From contig JAQGEQ010000281.1 in assembly GCA_034620365.1 (NCBI GenBank), forward strand, positions 62,001 through 126,000: DNA of 64,000 bases, given 5' to 3'. The DNA comes from Pegea sp. RAD2-039 (taxonomy: Eukaryota > Chordata > Thaliacea > Salpida > Salpidae). Of the stretch, positions 24,222-37,444 are shown in pieces. Each line of letters begins with the position of its first letter. Position 1 is the stretch's first letter. The notes under the pieces were generated by a model, which had not been told where the DNA came from, made no database searches, and was given only the letters and a program-made list of their open reading frames with translations. The translations under genes were made by a program, and so were the position numbers.

Positions 24222-24440
24222 GAGGAAGCATTCCACTTTTTTTGGTCAAAATATTTCTTGTCGCTAGCTGAATTAAACAATATATAGATGTATATAGAAA
24301 GTTTACAAACAACTTTTGTTCTTCGCTACAATGTTAAAAAGTTACATTTTAGGAAGCACTATACATTATTTGGTCAAAACATTTCTTGTGCTTAGCCGAA
24401 TAAAACAATATGAATATATTTAGAAAGTTTGTGAAAAGTT
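24222..24440. repeat. Tandem duplication of the GAGGAAGCATT...AACATTTCTTGT block
   Basis: Two adjacent copies of a block of about 130 bp (starting near 24,222 and 24,351), each with GGAAGCA, TTTGGTCAAAA and TTTCTTGT. Other units have one copy (15,295, 30,838, 34,380 and 52,872), but the three GC-island units (also 43,373 and 57,477) all have two. It lies on the 3' side of the minus-strand LINE. Confidence 0.75.
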
Positions 24441-24879
24441 CTGGTTGAGTTGTTATAATCAAGATTATCAACGCTTAATATTAAAAAATGATTGCAAAAA
24501 AAAATTTGTTTACAAAATGAAAGACTTATTTACGGTACAAAGCAAACTACAGTACAAATGTGGAAAAATTATATATTTATTCACAAAAATTATGCTTAAA
24601 TCCTGATAAAACAGGTCAGTTTACTTTTAACATACAAACTAAATGATTAATTAGATAAGTTATTTATTTCAATAAATGTACAGGAGGGTTCCTGATGAGC
24701 GCAAGTCCCGTTAACCCAACTTCTCACAAATAACATAATAACAATATATTGAATTTAATACTAACATATTGAGTTTGAAATATAGAAAAAAAAACTTAAC
24801 ACATGACATTTTAGTAGTATTCAATCATATAACAATGGATAATTACTAAGAATTATGAAAACATAAAAGTGGAAAATCA

Positions 24880-25890
24880 CAATTTAGAAATGGTACTCTT
24901 AGCAAGAATATAAACCTTGGCTTCTGCCTAAATAATACTAGTGAATTCTGACACGACAACTTTTGATCGCAGCTGGTTCCATATAATAATTGTGCGGTAA
25001 GAGAAAAAATTAAATATGATTAATGTACCAGGTGATATGGGCTTATTAAGATGTAATGTGTGTTGTCTGAGTTGACATAAGTCGAAGTAAGGATTAATTG
25101 AAAAGAAGTCATCAAACTGAAGGCTAAATAAATTGTTGATAATTTAAAAAATAGGAATAAAGTCGTGTGTAATCCGTTGAATTTCAGAAATATCTCAATT
25201 TAAGAAGCTAACACCAAGTTTGAAAAAATTGTATTTAATATTAAGTTTGCTGCATACGAATCTCGCAATTGTTGCTTAAAAAGACTCATTTGTTTGATAT
25301 CACTAAGTTGCTTTAGTATCCATGCACTAACATTGTATCCAAGACGTGCGTACTATTTGAAAACACTGTTGAAGGATTATAAATCCTTAGAGATTAACGT
25401 AAGATTATTAAAGTAAACAATCTTGGTTGATATAGCTAAGATTTTCGGAAATATAATTGTTGCATCTAAAGTCAGATGATATGGTAATGCAAACGTCTAG
25501 AAAAATTGGTCGAACATTGGTTCAAGAAAATTTCAGTCGGTCAAATGAGAAAGTTTTATAATCAGACTTTGTAGGCTGAATTTTTGCTACCAGTTTGGGA
25601 TTATTTTTCTACAGTGCGTACAGCGGTTTGAAGTTTTGAAAGTTTTTAAGATAATAGCTTGGTATTATCTGCATACACACACCAACAGTGATTATTAACT
25701 TTAAAAAAAATCACAAATTCTGTAAAGAATATCTAACTATTTACAAATATTTCAAAATGAAATTTTTTTTTATACTACAAGTTTTTTAGAAAAACTAACT
25801 ACAGTAGATGTTACTAGGAACCTTTTGTATTGCTAGAAATTAAAAAAAGACAATTTTGTACAAGCACGTGGGTTGTAATCCTGTAGCTTT
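24880..25890 (-). mobile_element. LINE reverse-transcriptase remnant, copy 3 (mosaic)
   Basis: YADN box at 25,664-25,678, with thumb pieces as in copy 2. The part above about 24,980 is nearly identical to copies 2 and 7. The part below it (C-terminal NQLRSKVVVSEF version) matches copies 6 and 8, so two LINE copies have been joined here. Confidence 0.75.
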
Positions 25891-26739
25891 AATATTGATA
25901 TTTGTATTATTATGTAAATTAAAACAACTACTTTAAGCAAGATCTTTTTATATAATTTACTCTTCTATTAGTTAAAGTTTGGATAAAACAGCTAATTGAC
26001 TTTTAACTTTTACTTTATCTCAAGATTATTTTGTATTAAATTTAAAACTAAATAAAGTTGAGCTTAAAAAGAATTAATCTTACTTTTTGTATAACTAGTT
26101 AACTAATTGAATTTTTTACTTTTATATATATTTGCCTGCTAAATATTCAACTATAAATTTATAGTTTAAGTGAAGTTTTTGTTGTTTTTAATCTTATTAT
26201 TCTAAACTTGAAATTAACAAGAATAATTTCTTTTTAAATTTATTAGAAAAAAATTACTTTTAAGAGACTAATGATAAAGTAAAAAAAATAATTTGTTATG
26301 TAAAAAATAACTTAGATATTTATAAAATTATTTTACAAATTTGTATTGTTTAGCTGTTATAATTCCAATTTAGAAAATATTATACTTAAAAAACATGATT
26401 TAACGGTTTGACATATTTAGAAAATAATCTTAGTAAATTATAATAAATCATAATTTCAAACTGAACTATTAGGTAGTCTTTTTTAATAAATTTCATTAAG
26501 AATAAGCAATTTAAAAATTTTTTTATATTCTTTAAGTAGATACAAAAATGTTTTTTTCACAGAGTTCATCAAAAGATATAATTATGGGATATATCAACTC
26601 TTTGACAATCATCTGAATATTGGAAATTTTTCAAGAAGTTGGAATAACTAAATTTTATAAAAGGTTAGAATTTCAAGACATTTTAATTAATATTCATGGC
26701 ATACAGAAGTATTGTAAGCATAACTTACCCAACAAGAAG

Positions 26740-27530
26740 TATTAAATTCTGAAGATTTTGAACAAAAAGTCATTATTGTATTTTCTATTACCTGAGCCTT
26801 GGATCACAAATGGGGCAAGTTCTTTTGGTGAAGCCCAACATCACCAAAGAGTTTGTAGATTTCTAAAGGTTAGTGCTAAAATATTGATGTTTAAATCCGC
26901 CACCTCTTTGAGAAATTTCGTTTGGTTGTTAAAGCACCTCATCCTGCTTCTCTTTACTATAAGATAACTTCGTTACACACAGTATTAACATATTCTTATC
27001 TTTGTTGTACTTCAAATATTACTCAAACTAGTCATAGACAAAGTATTATTTAGGAGCGCTACAAAAAACTTTGATGAAAACGTCTTGATTCAACTTTTTT
27101 CAAAGCTTAGTCGATGTACACAACCTAGTAAATAGTTGCTGTCAATTTAGTTTATAAAATTAAAAGTTGCTGAAATTTGTGCAGGGTAATTACAATCTGT
27201 GTGTCCAGAGATCAAGAATAAAGAATGAAGCAACGAGTCGCAAAGAAAATAAGAATTGATTTCTGTTGCCAAGCTGTTTGGAGATGCTACTGGTAAGATG
27301 GTTGTGATGGAAACTGCAACTGCGTCACAAATTCAGTTGTTGGTTGACAATAAAAAAAACTTGTCTGTTCAGTCATTTCTGATGACGTCATCACAAATAA
27401 CTCCCTAACCACTGGAGGTAGCAGAAACTGACGCAAAGTTCCAAAACATTACATGTGCGGTAGACAAGCCTGCTGCAACATCTGACGTCACTCAACAAAG
27501 CAATGACGTCACTGACGAAGTTTGATAGAG
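26740..27530 (+). pseudogene. Three-exon remnant, Y-type copy b
   Basis: Exon 1 ends at 26,868 (EPWITNGASSFGEAQHH; note TTCAGG changed to TTTTGG). Exon 2 is 27,185-27,292, one base shorter than copies a and c, and reads GNYNLCVQRSRIKNEATS. Intron 27,293-27,372 ends TCTGTTCAG. Exon 3 goes straight into the kinase loop of remnant 4 at about 27,525. Confidence 0.5.
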
Positions 27531-27742
27531 GATCTTATTACAAGAAATGTTCTTTGTGATTGAAAACTAGTCGATATTTTAGTTGCTAAGATTATTGGTG
27601 ATGTTCCAAACCCTCTGATTGATAACAAAGTAAGTTATGAATCAACTCTTTCAAACTTCACCTGATCCTATGATTTCCAGCGTACCTAGTTTGGCTTATC
27701 GGTGGTCAAAGATTTTGTAAAGGTGCCATGTTATCATCTAGA
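27531..27742 (+). pseudogene. Kinase remnant 4 (VIb-VII only)
   Basis: VLCD-stop-KLVDILVAKI and DVPNPLIDNK correspond to the catalytic loop with the same TGA as remnant 2. Intron 27,630-27,680 (51 nt) is followed by RT-stop-FGLSVVKDF. The exon stops at GTTATCATCTAG and jumps to the CCACCACTAGATGTCAGT segment, deleting everything after the DFG loop. Confidence 0.65.
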
Positions 27743-28769
27743 AGCCACCACTAGATGTCAGTCTATTTGATGACGTCATCAGAGTGAGACGAGAACGATG
27801 AAAGCCAAAGTCATCGAAACTGCAACTGCGTCACAAACGGGTTCTTCGATTTCTCTTTGCCTAGCACATTCAACAATCTTGTCTCTTCTGTCATTTCAGA
27901 TGATGTCATCCCTAGAAACTCCTAAATCAACGGAAGTGGACAGCAGGAAACGACGCAAATTTCCGAAACATCACGTGAGTGGTTGACAAGCGCGCTGCAA
28001 CATCTGACACAAGATGACTTTAGTAACTTAGGCGCTGTTCATGTATAAGGTTATCGTTGTTTAACAGATTGGTAGATAGCCCAAATAAAGGATATACCAA
28101 CGGATAATCATAAATAGAAAAATTTATATTTATGAAAATCTATCTGTGTTGTTCATTGTTGTTGAAAAACTGTTTTATGCTGTTTGGTGAGTTTTTCTTA
28201 TAAATATTTAATATTTATTCTTAAAACATTTTGGTATTATTTTGTAAATGGAGAATGTCTAGTTACTTTTACACAGTATAAGAACTTTCTTAGGGATGTT
28301 TTTTAGTAAATACTAAACTACTAGATTTTAAGTAAAATTTCAGCATATATAATAATTTACTTTTAAGTAAATCATATTAAATAATAAAAATAAATCTAGA
28401 ATTACGTAGTAAAATGTTGTGAAAATTACATTTGTGCTTCTTATAAAGAGAAAGATTCAATTTTTTGTTAGTGATAGACATTCGTAATATTCCTAAAATA
28501 GTATTTATAATTGTTATTTTTATTAACTCAAATACCATCCTATAATTTCAGAAAAACCAACTTAGCACTTATAAATAACCATGTCTTATATTCTTTTTTA
28601 ACTGAATAAATCAAATTTCTGAAAACTTATAAAAGATAAAAAAAATAGAAACAAACACAAAATTTGAAGTAGTTCTTATCAAAAATAAATAAATATATAA
28701 AATAAAAGTTTTTCAAATCTTACAGATCAATCAACATATAACTTAGAAAAACTGACTCAGACAAACTGA

Positions 28770-28788
28770 TGTAGCTGCAGCGATCTGG
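28770..28788. other. GC island stub at a module junction
   Basis: Only the first part of the island (GCAGCGATCTGG) is present, followed directly by the GTTGAAAAA...GTAAGTTG segment of the kinase 3' module. The same stub and junction occur at 62,041-62,060, so the deletion was copied. Confidence 0.6.
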
Positions 28789-28819
28789 AGTTGAAAAATA
28801 AGAAGTAAGTTGAAAAAGC

Positions 28820-29465
28820 CACCACTAGATGTCAGTCTAATCTATGACGTCTTCAGAGTGAAACAAGAAAAATGGAAGCTGAAGCTTCGTCATCAAATTG
28901 CAACTTCGTCACAAACAGGTTTTCGATTTCTCTTTTCACTCCACACTTAATGTAGCAATGACATCACTGACCAACATTAATCTCAGCGACCTTCCCCACT
29001 CCTTTGGCTGATAGAAGAATTGTCCTGATGACGTCATCATTGAGTTCGTTCTTCTGTGAAAGGAATCTCAGAATAGTGGCCTAAAAACTGGCGTCAAAAT
29101 GTCAACTGACTTCGTCAACCAACTAATTTATTTTTTTTAAGTGAGTATCTCGATTTGGTCTAGAAAACGACTAGGTTTGTTCAGTAAGACGTTAATACCG
29201 CGTTTTAAAAATCCATTTTTTGACTTAAGCTTCTGACTACCTATCATACAAGTAGGAACAATAAGAATTGCGACGTCACATAACTTTCAGAAGATCTGAA
29301 ACGTTTGATTCGCAAGCTCGCGCTTCGGTACCAATACTACTGCAAGCACCCCGTTTTTAATTATCCATGTATTTCTTGGAACACAATGATTTCAAAACTT
29401 ATCCGAATCTCGTCAGATGAAGAAGAGTACTCTGACATAGAAGATGAGTAAAAAAGGGAACAGTA
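28820..29465 (+). pseudogene. Diverged kinase C-terminal remnant, copy 2
   Basis: Contains the CACTAGATGTCAGTCTAATC block, TGACATCACTGACCAACATT, and a MSTDF-type frame followed by GTGAGT (29,141). Then ERLIRKL-like and PCISWNTMISKLIRISSDEEE run up to 29,465, where the frame meets TGA/TAG codons and GTAAGTTG. Nearly identical blocks lie at 38,320-38,880 and 62,080-62,735. Confidence 0.4.
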
Positions 29466-29622
29466 AGTTGAAAAAACAACCACTAGATGTCAGTCTAATT
29501 GATTACGTCAACAGAGTGAAACGACAACGATGAAAGCCAAAGTCATCGAAACTGTAACTGCGTCACAAATGGGTTCTTCGATTTCTCTTTGCCCAGCACA
29601 TTCAACAATCTTGTCTTTTCAG

Positions 29623-29912
29623 TCACTTCAAATGACGTCTTCCCTAAAAGCTCTTAAATCAGCGGAAGTGGACAGCAGGAAACGACGCAAAGTACTATAA
29701 CATTACATGAGCGGTTGACAAGCCTGCTGCAACGTCTGACGCCAATCAACGTGACAATGACGTCACTGAGGAAGATTGATGGAGGACTGCGAGCGCTTCC
29801 GTGTGGCGAATCACTTGAAGATTTCAACACTTCGAAGCAAAGCGAGAACATGAGTGAAAGTCTTTTCACTTCCGGTCGGAGAACTGATCAAAATATCTTT
29901 TTTATTGTTTAA
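29623..29912 (+). pseudogene. 3' exon (FTV-stop), copy 4
   Basis: Acceptor TGTCTTTTCAG; open from MTSLLQRLTPINVTM through SLRKIDGGLRALPCGESLED to FFIV-stop, where Thr of the end motif is changed to Ile. The first part of the exon has a stop. Confidence 0.5.
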
Positions 29913-31324
29913 AAGAGGCGGGAACGAACGTGTCTGTATAGACGTCTTTTGTAGATTGATGTCATGATTTCATATTTTGTTTTGTTGAATTCCCAGATTT
30001 CCTATCTAAAATGTCTTTCTTCGTGTATTTATCTTTTCTATAAAGATATCATTGTTTTAGATTTTTTGATGACGAGAGTTTCTTAATTATTTTTGACATC
30101 ATCAGTACCTGGTTTGATAGTTTCAATAATAAGTTGTTTCATTGTGACGTTTGCAGCTGATTTGATGACATCATCCGTTTTGATTAGTCACTGTTCTCAG
30201 TTGTAGTTTTCTTTTTTTGTTGATTCATCAATTTTGAATTTATATGTTTAAATTTTTTTTCTAGATTCAAAACAAAAAGATTTTTGTAAGGTAATCTTCT
30301 TAACTTCCTCGAAATGTTTCAACCTCTGGGACTTGAATTTCTATCATCACCTCTCTTCATATCAGACGTTTTATTTGTTATAACCTAAATGTGAAAATAG
30401 AATAAAAATGTCCTCTAAATTTTTAGAATTTTTTCTCTAATCTTAGGTTCGTAAGCTAATGTTGTATAAAATGACTATTTTTTTTGTAATGCGTAGTGTT
30501 TCATCAATTCCTGTTCATCTTGTTCGAGATTGTTGTTTAATTTTGTTCGAAAGGTTATAAATATGGTGATTTACAGAAGCAAATTGACACGAAAGAAGAA
30601 TTAGTTCATTTTTAAAATTTTAACAAGATCTACCTGTAAGTAACAAACTGCTAATTACATTACTAATCATATTAAACCTTATAGTAAGACAAATACCTGT
30701 TTGGATGGAAAACTGCTATTAGTTTCATTATCCCAAAAATTAATTTAATCAATAGTAGTTGATTTAAAGTGGTTTTGACCTGTTCTTTTGTTTTTATCTC
30801 GTTGAATCTGGGTAGGAAAGAAGATCACGTCGTAACAAGGAAGCATTCTACTTTATTTGGTCAAAACATTTCTTGTCGCTCGCCGAAAGAAAAACTTTAT
30901 AGATGCATTTTGAAAATTTGTAAAAAGTTATGGTTGCGTTGTTACAATCTAGATTAACAACGCTTAATAATAAAACATCATTGCAAGAAAAAATCATCTT
31001 TGTTAACAAAATGCAAAACTTATTCTATTGCAAATGTGGCAAACATTATTTATTTGTTTATAAAGATTATGCGTAAGTATTGATAAAACTGGTCAGTTTA
31101 CTTTTAACGTACAAACTAAATGATTAATCAGTTAATTTATTTATTTCAATAAATGTACAGGAAGGTTCCTGATGAGCGCAAGTCCCGTTAACACACATTC
31201 TCAAAAATAACATGATTTGAGTTAGAAATATAGAAAGAAAAAGATGTAACAAATGACATTTTAGTAGTTTTCAAAGCATATAACAGTGGATAATTACATA
31301 TAATTTTAATAACTAAAAATGGAA

Positions 31325-32400
31325 AAGTCACAGTTTAGAAATGGTACTGTTGACAAGAATAAAAAATTTTAGCTTGTGCCTGAACAACATGAGTGATTCT
31401 GACATGACAACTTTTGATGGCAGCTGGTTCCATATAATAATTGTGCTGTAAGAGAAAAAACTCAGTATGATTATTGTACCAGGTGATATGGGCTTATTAA
31501 GATGTAATGTGTGTGGTCTGAGTTGATATAAGTCGAAGTAAGGATTAATTGAAAAGAAATCATCAAACTGAAGGTCAAATAAAAGTTGATAATTTTAAAA
31601 ATAGGAATAAAGTCGTTGTAATCCGTCAAATTTCAAAAATATCTCAATTTAAGAAGCTAACACCCAGTTTTAAAAAATTGTATTTAATATTAAGTTTGCT
31701 GCATACGAATTCGCAAATGTTGCTAAAACAGACTCATTTGTTTGATATCACTAACTTGCTTTAGTATCCATGCACTAACATTGTTTTCAAGACGTGCGTA
31801 CTATTTGATAACACTGTTGAAGGATTATACATCCTTAGAGTTTAACGTAAGATTATTAAAGTAGACAATCTTGGTTGATATAACTAAGATTTTCAGAAAT
31901 ATAATTGTGGCATCTAAAGTCAGATGATATGGTAATGCAAATGTCTAGAAAAAATTGGTCGAACATTGGTTCAAGGAAATTTCAGCCGGTCTAAAGAGAC
32001 AGTTTTATGTTCAGACTTTGTAGGCTGAATTTTTGCTGTCAGTTCATGGATTATTTCTCTACAGTGCGTACAGCGGTTTTAAGTTTCGAAAGTTATTATG
32101 ATAATGGTTTGATATTATCTGCATACACAGAAATACTGTAAATATTCATTTTAAAATGAAAGAATCACAAGTTCTGTAAAGAATATCTAACTATTTACAT
32201 ATAATTCAAAATGAAAATTTTTTTTAATACTATAAGTTTTTTAGAAAAACTAACTACGGTAGATGTTACTAAGAACCTTTTGGATTGGTAGAAATTAAAA
32301 AAAGACAATTTAGTACAAGCACGTGGGTTGTAATCCTGTAGCTTTAATATTGATATTTGTATTATTATGTAAATTAAAACAACTACTTTAAGCAAGATCT
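31325..32400 (-). mobile_element. LINE reverse-transcriptase remnant, copy 4
   Basis: YADN box at 32,114-32,128. This copy keeps the longest open stretch upstream of the box: the frame at 32,195-32,395 contains SFFNFYQSKRFLVTSTVV, which fits the region before the reverse-transcriptase palm in LINEs, though that match is weak. Sequence beyond 32,765 belongs to a different module. Confidence 0.7.
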
Positions 32401-32765
32401 CTTTATATAATTTACTCTTCTATTAGTTAAAGTTTGGATAAAACAGCTAATTGACTTTTAACTTTTACTTTATCTCAAGATTATTTTGTATTAAATTTAA
32501 AACTAAATAAAGTTGAGCTTAAAAAGAATTAATCTTACTTTTTATATAACTAGTTAACTAATTGAATTTCCTACTTTTATATATATTTGCCTGCTAAATA
32601 TTCAACTATAAATTTATAGTTTAAGTGAAGTTTTTGTTGTTTTTAATCTTATTATTCTAAACTTGAAATTAACAAGAATAATTTCTTTTTAAATTTATTA
32701 GAAAAAAATTACTTTTAAGAGACTAATGATAAAGTAAAAAAAATAATTTGTTATGTAAAAAATAA

Positions 32766-33323
32766 AACTTGTAATATAATATTTAGTTCTAACAATTTAA
32801 AAATTAATGATAAAATAAATGCTAACTTCCTTTGTTTACTGTTTTTGATTTAAAAATAAAGAAAACAAGCCTATAAAACAGCCATTATTATGTTGTAGAA
32901 GAAAATTACACAGCTATAAAATAATATTGTTATAAATTAAAAACGTCCTTTGCTAAGTCAAGGCAATTTTCCAAAGTGTAAAAACTACAACACAGTTCAA
33001 ACATTTAAAAATAACAACCTGAAACAATTCTTACAAGTTTAAATGATGATTTTTATAAAGTTACTCTAATATACTAACGTATTACATTTGCTTCTCAAAT
33101 CAAACTAAACTTTATAACAAACTGTATTGAAACCAAATAAAAAATTAATGGAGTAATATTTGGTAATTAAAAATTAATTTAACATATTTAGTAGAGGTTT
33201 CATCTAACATTATAATATCTCTTGTGAAGTTGCTCTACAAATTTTGTAAATAAAATACCTGCTTGGTAAAGTTGTCACTTTTTATTATAGTTGGTCTTCT
33301 TTTATCCTTAATCTAAATTATTA
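32766..33323. repeat. Displaced segment of the post-ORF filler
   Basis: Left of about 32,765 the sequence follows the LINE-side filler; from AACTTGTAATATAATATTTAG on it matches 21,220-21,780, and at about 33,324 it switches again into the middle of a 3' exon copy. Both ends are therefore recombination joints. Confidence 0.75.
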
Positions 33324-33324
33324 A

Positions 33325-33562
33325 GCAGAAGTCGATGCAATGTTCCAAAACATTACGTGATCAGTTTACAAGCACACAGTAACGTCTAACGTCATTCAAC
33401 GTGACAATGACGTCACTGACGAAGATTGATGGAGGACTGCGCGCGCTCCCGTGTGGCGAATCACTTGAAGATTTCAACTTTTCGAAGCAAAGTGAGAACA
33501 TGAGTGAAAGTCTTTTCACTTCCGGTCGGAGAACTGATCAAAATATCGTTTTTACTGTTTAA
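33325..33562 (+). pseudogene. 3' exon (FTV-stop), copy 5, 5'-truncated
   Basis: Starts within AAGCAGAAGTCGATGCAATG and lacks the acceptor and the SDDVI part. It continues through KIDGGLRALPCGESLEDFN and RRTDQNIVFTV-stop. It is the partner of the 51,766 copy, sharing its downstream sequence to about 35,030. Confidence 0.5.
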
Positions 33563-34874
33563 ATGGTGCGGGAACGCGCGTGCCTGTAATGACGTCATCG
33601 TTTTAAAACCCAACTGGTTTATGTTTTATTCGCGCATGACGAGGGTTTCTTAATTATTTTTGACATCATCAGTAGATGGTTTGATGGTTTCAGCAACAAG
33701 TTGTATCTTTGTGACGTTTCCAGCTGACCAAATGCCATCATTAGTTTCGATACGACACTGCTTTCGATAGTAGTCTTTTGTTTTTGGTACATACTTTTGA
33801 TTGCTGTATCCTATAATTTTTATTTAGTTGTAAACGAATGGATTTTTGTAAGCTAATCTTTTTAACTTTCTCAAATTGTTTCAACCTCTGGGACGTGAGT
33901 TTCTATCTTCATATCAGACGTATTATTTGTTATAATTTAAATGTGAAAATAAAATAAAAATTTCCTCTAAAATTTTAGAATTTTTTCTCGAATTGTAGGT
34001 TAGTAATTTAATGTTATGTACAATGACTATTATTTTGTAATGTGGAGTTGTTCATCGTATTCCTGTTCATCTTGTTTGAGGATTTAGTTTAATTTTGATC
34101 GACAGGTTATAAATATAGTGATTTACAGAAGCAAATTGTCATGGAAGAAGAATTTGTTCATCTTTAAAGTTTTAACAAGATCTATCAGTAAATAGCAATC
34201 TTATAATTATATTATTATTAGTTTTAAACCTAATAGTAACACAAATACCTGTTTCGATCGAAAATTGGCTTTAATTTTAATACAAAATGAATCAATAGTA
34301 GTTGGTTGCAATTGATTCTGACATGTTTAATTTTATAATTATAAATTCGTGTATAAGATGTTTTTCGTTTGTATCACCATGAGGAAGCATTCCACTTTAT
34401 TTGGTCAAAACATTTCTTGTCCTTAGCCGAATAAAACAGTTAATGTATATATTGAAAGTTTTTGAAAAGCTCTGGTTGCGTTGTTACAATCTAGATAATC
34501 AACGCTTAATATTAAAAAATCATTGCAACAAAAAAATAAATTTCTTTACAAAATTCAAAACTTATTCTACGATACAAATGTGGCAAAAATTATTTATCTC
34601 TTTAAAATATAATTCGTAATTACTAATACAACTGGTTGGTTTTCTTTTAACATAAAAACTAAATGATTAATCAGTTAATTTATTTATTCTAATAATTGTA
34701 CTGGAATGTGCCTGCAGAGCGTAACTCCCGTTACCACACATTCTCACAAATTATATGTATTGAGTTAGCAATATAGAAAGAAAAAGATGTAACACGTTAC
34801 ATTTTAGTAGTTTGCAAAGCATAAACAGTGGATATATACTAAGAATTATAAAACATAAAAGTGGGAAAATCACA

Positions 34875-35925
34875 GTTTACAAATAATACCGTTGGCAAGA
34901 ATATAAAATTTTAGATTCTACTTGAATAACACGAGTGATTCTGACATGACAACATCTGATGGCAGCTGGTTCCAAGAAATAATTATTCAATAAGAGAAAA
35001 AATTCAATATAATAAATGTACCAGGTGATATGGGCTCATTTAGATGTAATGTGTGTCGCCTCAGATGTTATAGCTTGAGAGAAAGACTAATGGAAAATAA
35101 ATCATTGAATTTAAGGTCAATTAAATTGTGGATAATTTAAAAATATTAATTAGGTCGTGTTTAATCCTCTATGTTTCTTTACTATCTATAGTGAAGAAGC
35201 TGAGACGATGTTTATAAGTATCGTATGTAATGTTAGGTTTCCTGCAAACCAATGTCGTAAATGTTGCCTTAACAGATTCGATATTTTTGATATCATTGAT
35301 TTGTTATGGCATCCATGCACTGACACCTCATTCAAGAATTGGATGTACGTACAATTTGAAAAGATTTTTGAGAAATTATAGATCCTTAGAGTTTAAAGTG
35401 ATTTAATAAAGTAGACGAAGTTGCTTGATTTTGCTAAGATTTTGGAAACATAATCATGCCATTTAAAGTCATATGATAGGGTAATGCAAAGGTCTAGGAC
35501 CGAAGATATTCAAATTAAATCCATTGACGGAACCATGATTCGGGGAATTTTCAGCTGGTTCACGGGAGAAAGTTACAAGTTCACCATTAGTAAGCTAGGT
35601 TAAGAGCTGCCAATTTTTAGATCAGTTTTCTACAGTTTGTAGTACAGTTTGAAGTTTTGAAGATTTGCAAGAAAATAGCTTGATACAATTTGAATACACA
35701 AACACACTGTAATTAATAATTTTCAAAAGAAAGAATCACAAGTTCTTTACAAGAGATCCAAGATTTAATATAAAATAAAATATGAAAATTTAAATTTAAG
35801 CATAATTGTTTTCACAAAGAAAACTAAACAAAGGTAGAAGTTTCTAGGAATCTTTTTTTTTTGGCAGCAATTAAAACAAGACAATTTAGTATAAGTACGT
35901 GTGTTGTAGGGAACTAACCTTAAAC
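34875..35925 (-). mobile_element. LINE reverse-transcriptase remnant, copy 5
   Basis: Same subtype as copy 1, including the KLNIKYDSYK-like thumb segment near 35,215-35,260. The catalytic box has decayed to VYSNC (about 35,683-35,700). The downstream C-terminal part is like that of copy 7. Confidence 0.65.
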
Positions 35926-36644
35926 TTGATATTTATAGTAAAATGTAAACTACGGAAATTATTTAATGAACATTTTTATACATAAATTAGTCTTTTATTA
36001 CTTAAAATTTGGATACAAGAGCTAATTGACCTTTTATTTTCATCTTATCTCAAGATTATTTTGTTATAAATTAAAAATTTTATAAGGTTTAGCTTTAGGA
36101 TAATTAAACTTACTTTTTATTTAACTATTTAAATATTTTAATTTTTTACTTTTGTTTAAATGTGTAAATTAAATTTTTGATATAAAATATTAATTTTAGT
36201 AATGTTTTGCTTGGTATTAATCTTATTAGAAGATTGTATTAACAACATACTAACAACAATACTAACAACATATTAAATAGTAAATACTATTAAATTTTAT
36301 TAGAAATAGGATTAATTTTGAAGGACTAATGATAAATACTATAAAACTTATTGTCTTATTGAAAATATATTTTAATTTTGTAAACAATTATTTATTATTT
36401 TTATAATAATCATATATTATTTTACTAATTTATATAGTTAAACTTTAATAATATTATTCATTCTTATTTTAAACATTAATTAAACTATTGTTACAGAATC
36501 TTAACAAAATGATCCAGTGTAGTTCCTATAAGACCAATATTTCAAATTTTTTAATCAATTGTAATTACTAAAGTTTACATATTTAAGGTAATCATAATTT
36601 CAACTCATGTCAAAATTTTTGTAAATATTTTTTACTTTATAGGA

Positions 36645-36797
36645 AGCAATTAACTTGTAGGATTTTGAAAGAAAAGTCATCATTGGACTTGAACTCTCTC
36701 CCAGGTAACTTTTCTATTACCTAAGCCTTGTATCAAAAAAGAAGCAGATCACTCAGATGAAGCCCAACCTCAACAAGAATTTTTTAAATTTCTGGAG
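36645..36797 (+). pseudogene. Exon remnant 'PWIKKEADHSDE', X-type unit 2
   Basis: Near-identical duplicate of the 11,940 exon, at an offset of about 24,705 bp. W becomes C in the first Trp codon (TGG to TGT) and the donor reads GTTAGC at 36,798. The two copies differ by only a few bases, so they separated recently. Confidence 0.45.
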
Positions 36798-37444
36798 GTT
36801 AGCTGTAAAATATTGCTATAAAAATCAGCCAACTCTTTGTCAAATAAAGTTTGACCACTTTAACTAACAAGGGTTTCTTTAAGTTGCTGTTTTACTATAT
36901 ACTCTTATACTCACACTACTAGCAAATTTGAATTAATATTTTATTCTGAAAATTTTTGAAACTACAGAAATATTTGAAATGCCATTTCGGAGAGATAAAA
37001 AAACTATGATCAAAACTCCTTTTTTCAAATTTTGAGAAATATTTAAATATCTAATGAAAAGCTAACAGAGTCGATTAATCAACATGATAGGTAAATGTAA
37101 TTGACGTTCAAAACTCAAACGAAGCAAATAACTTACTTAAGGTTGTTGTTATGACAACGTACAATTATTAGAAACTACTAAAAGTGTAGTTAAAGAGCCA
37201 CTAATTTTGACTTAAATTTGACTCGATAGTTCATTAGATTCCTATTAGTAATTTTGTATATATGATCAATCCTAATACTAATCGAAAGTAATTAGAAGAA
37301 ACTTTTGAACAGCAGCTCTGCAAATTTATATTAAGTTGTGGATTAGAATAATTCCTTTTTCCTATCCTAATCTTTGACTTTAGTAATAATTAGACATTTA
37401 TTTCGCAAAATTATGAAAGATTTTTTTTGACCTTTATTAATCTC

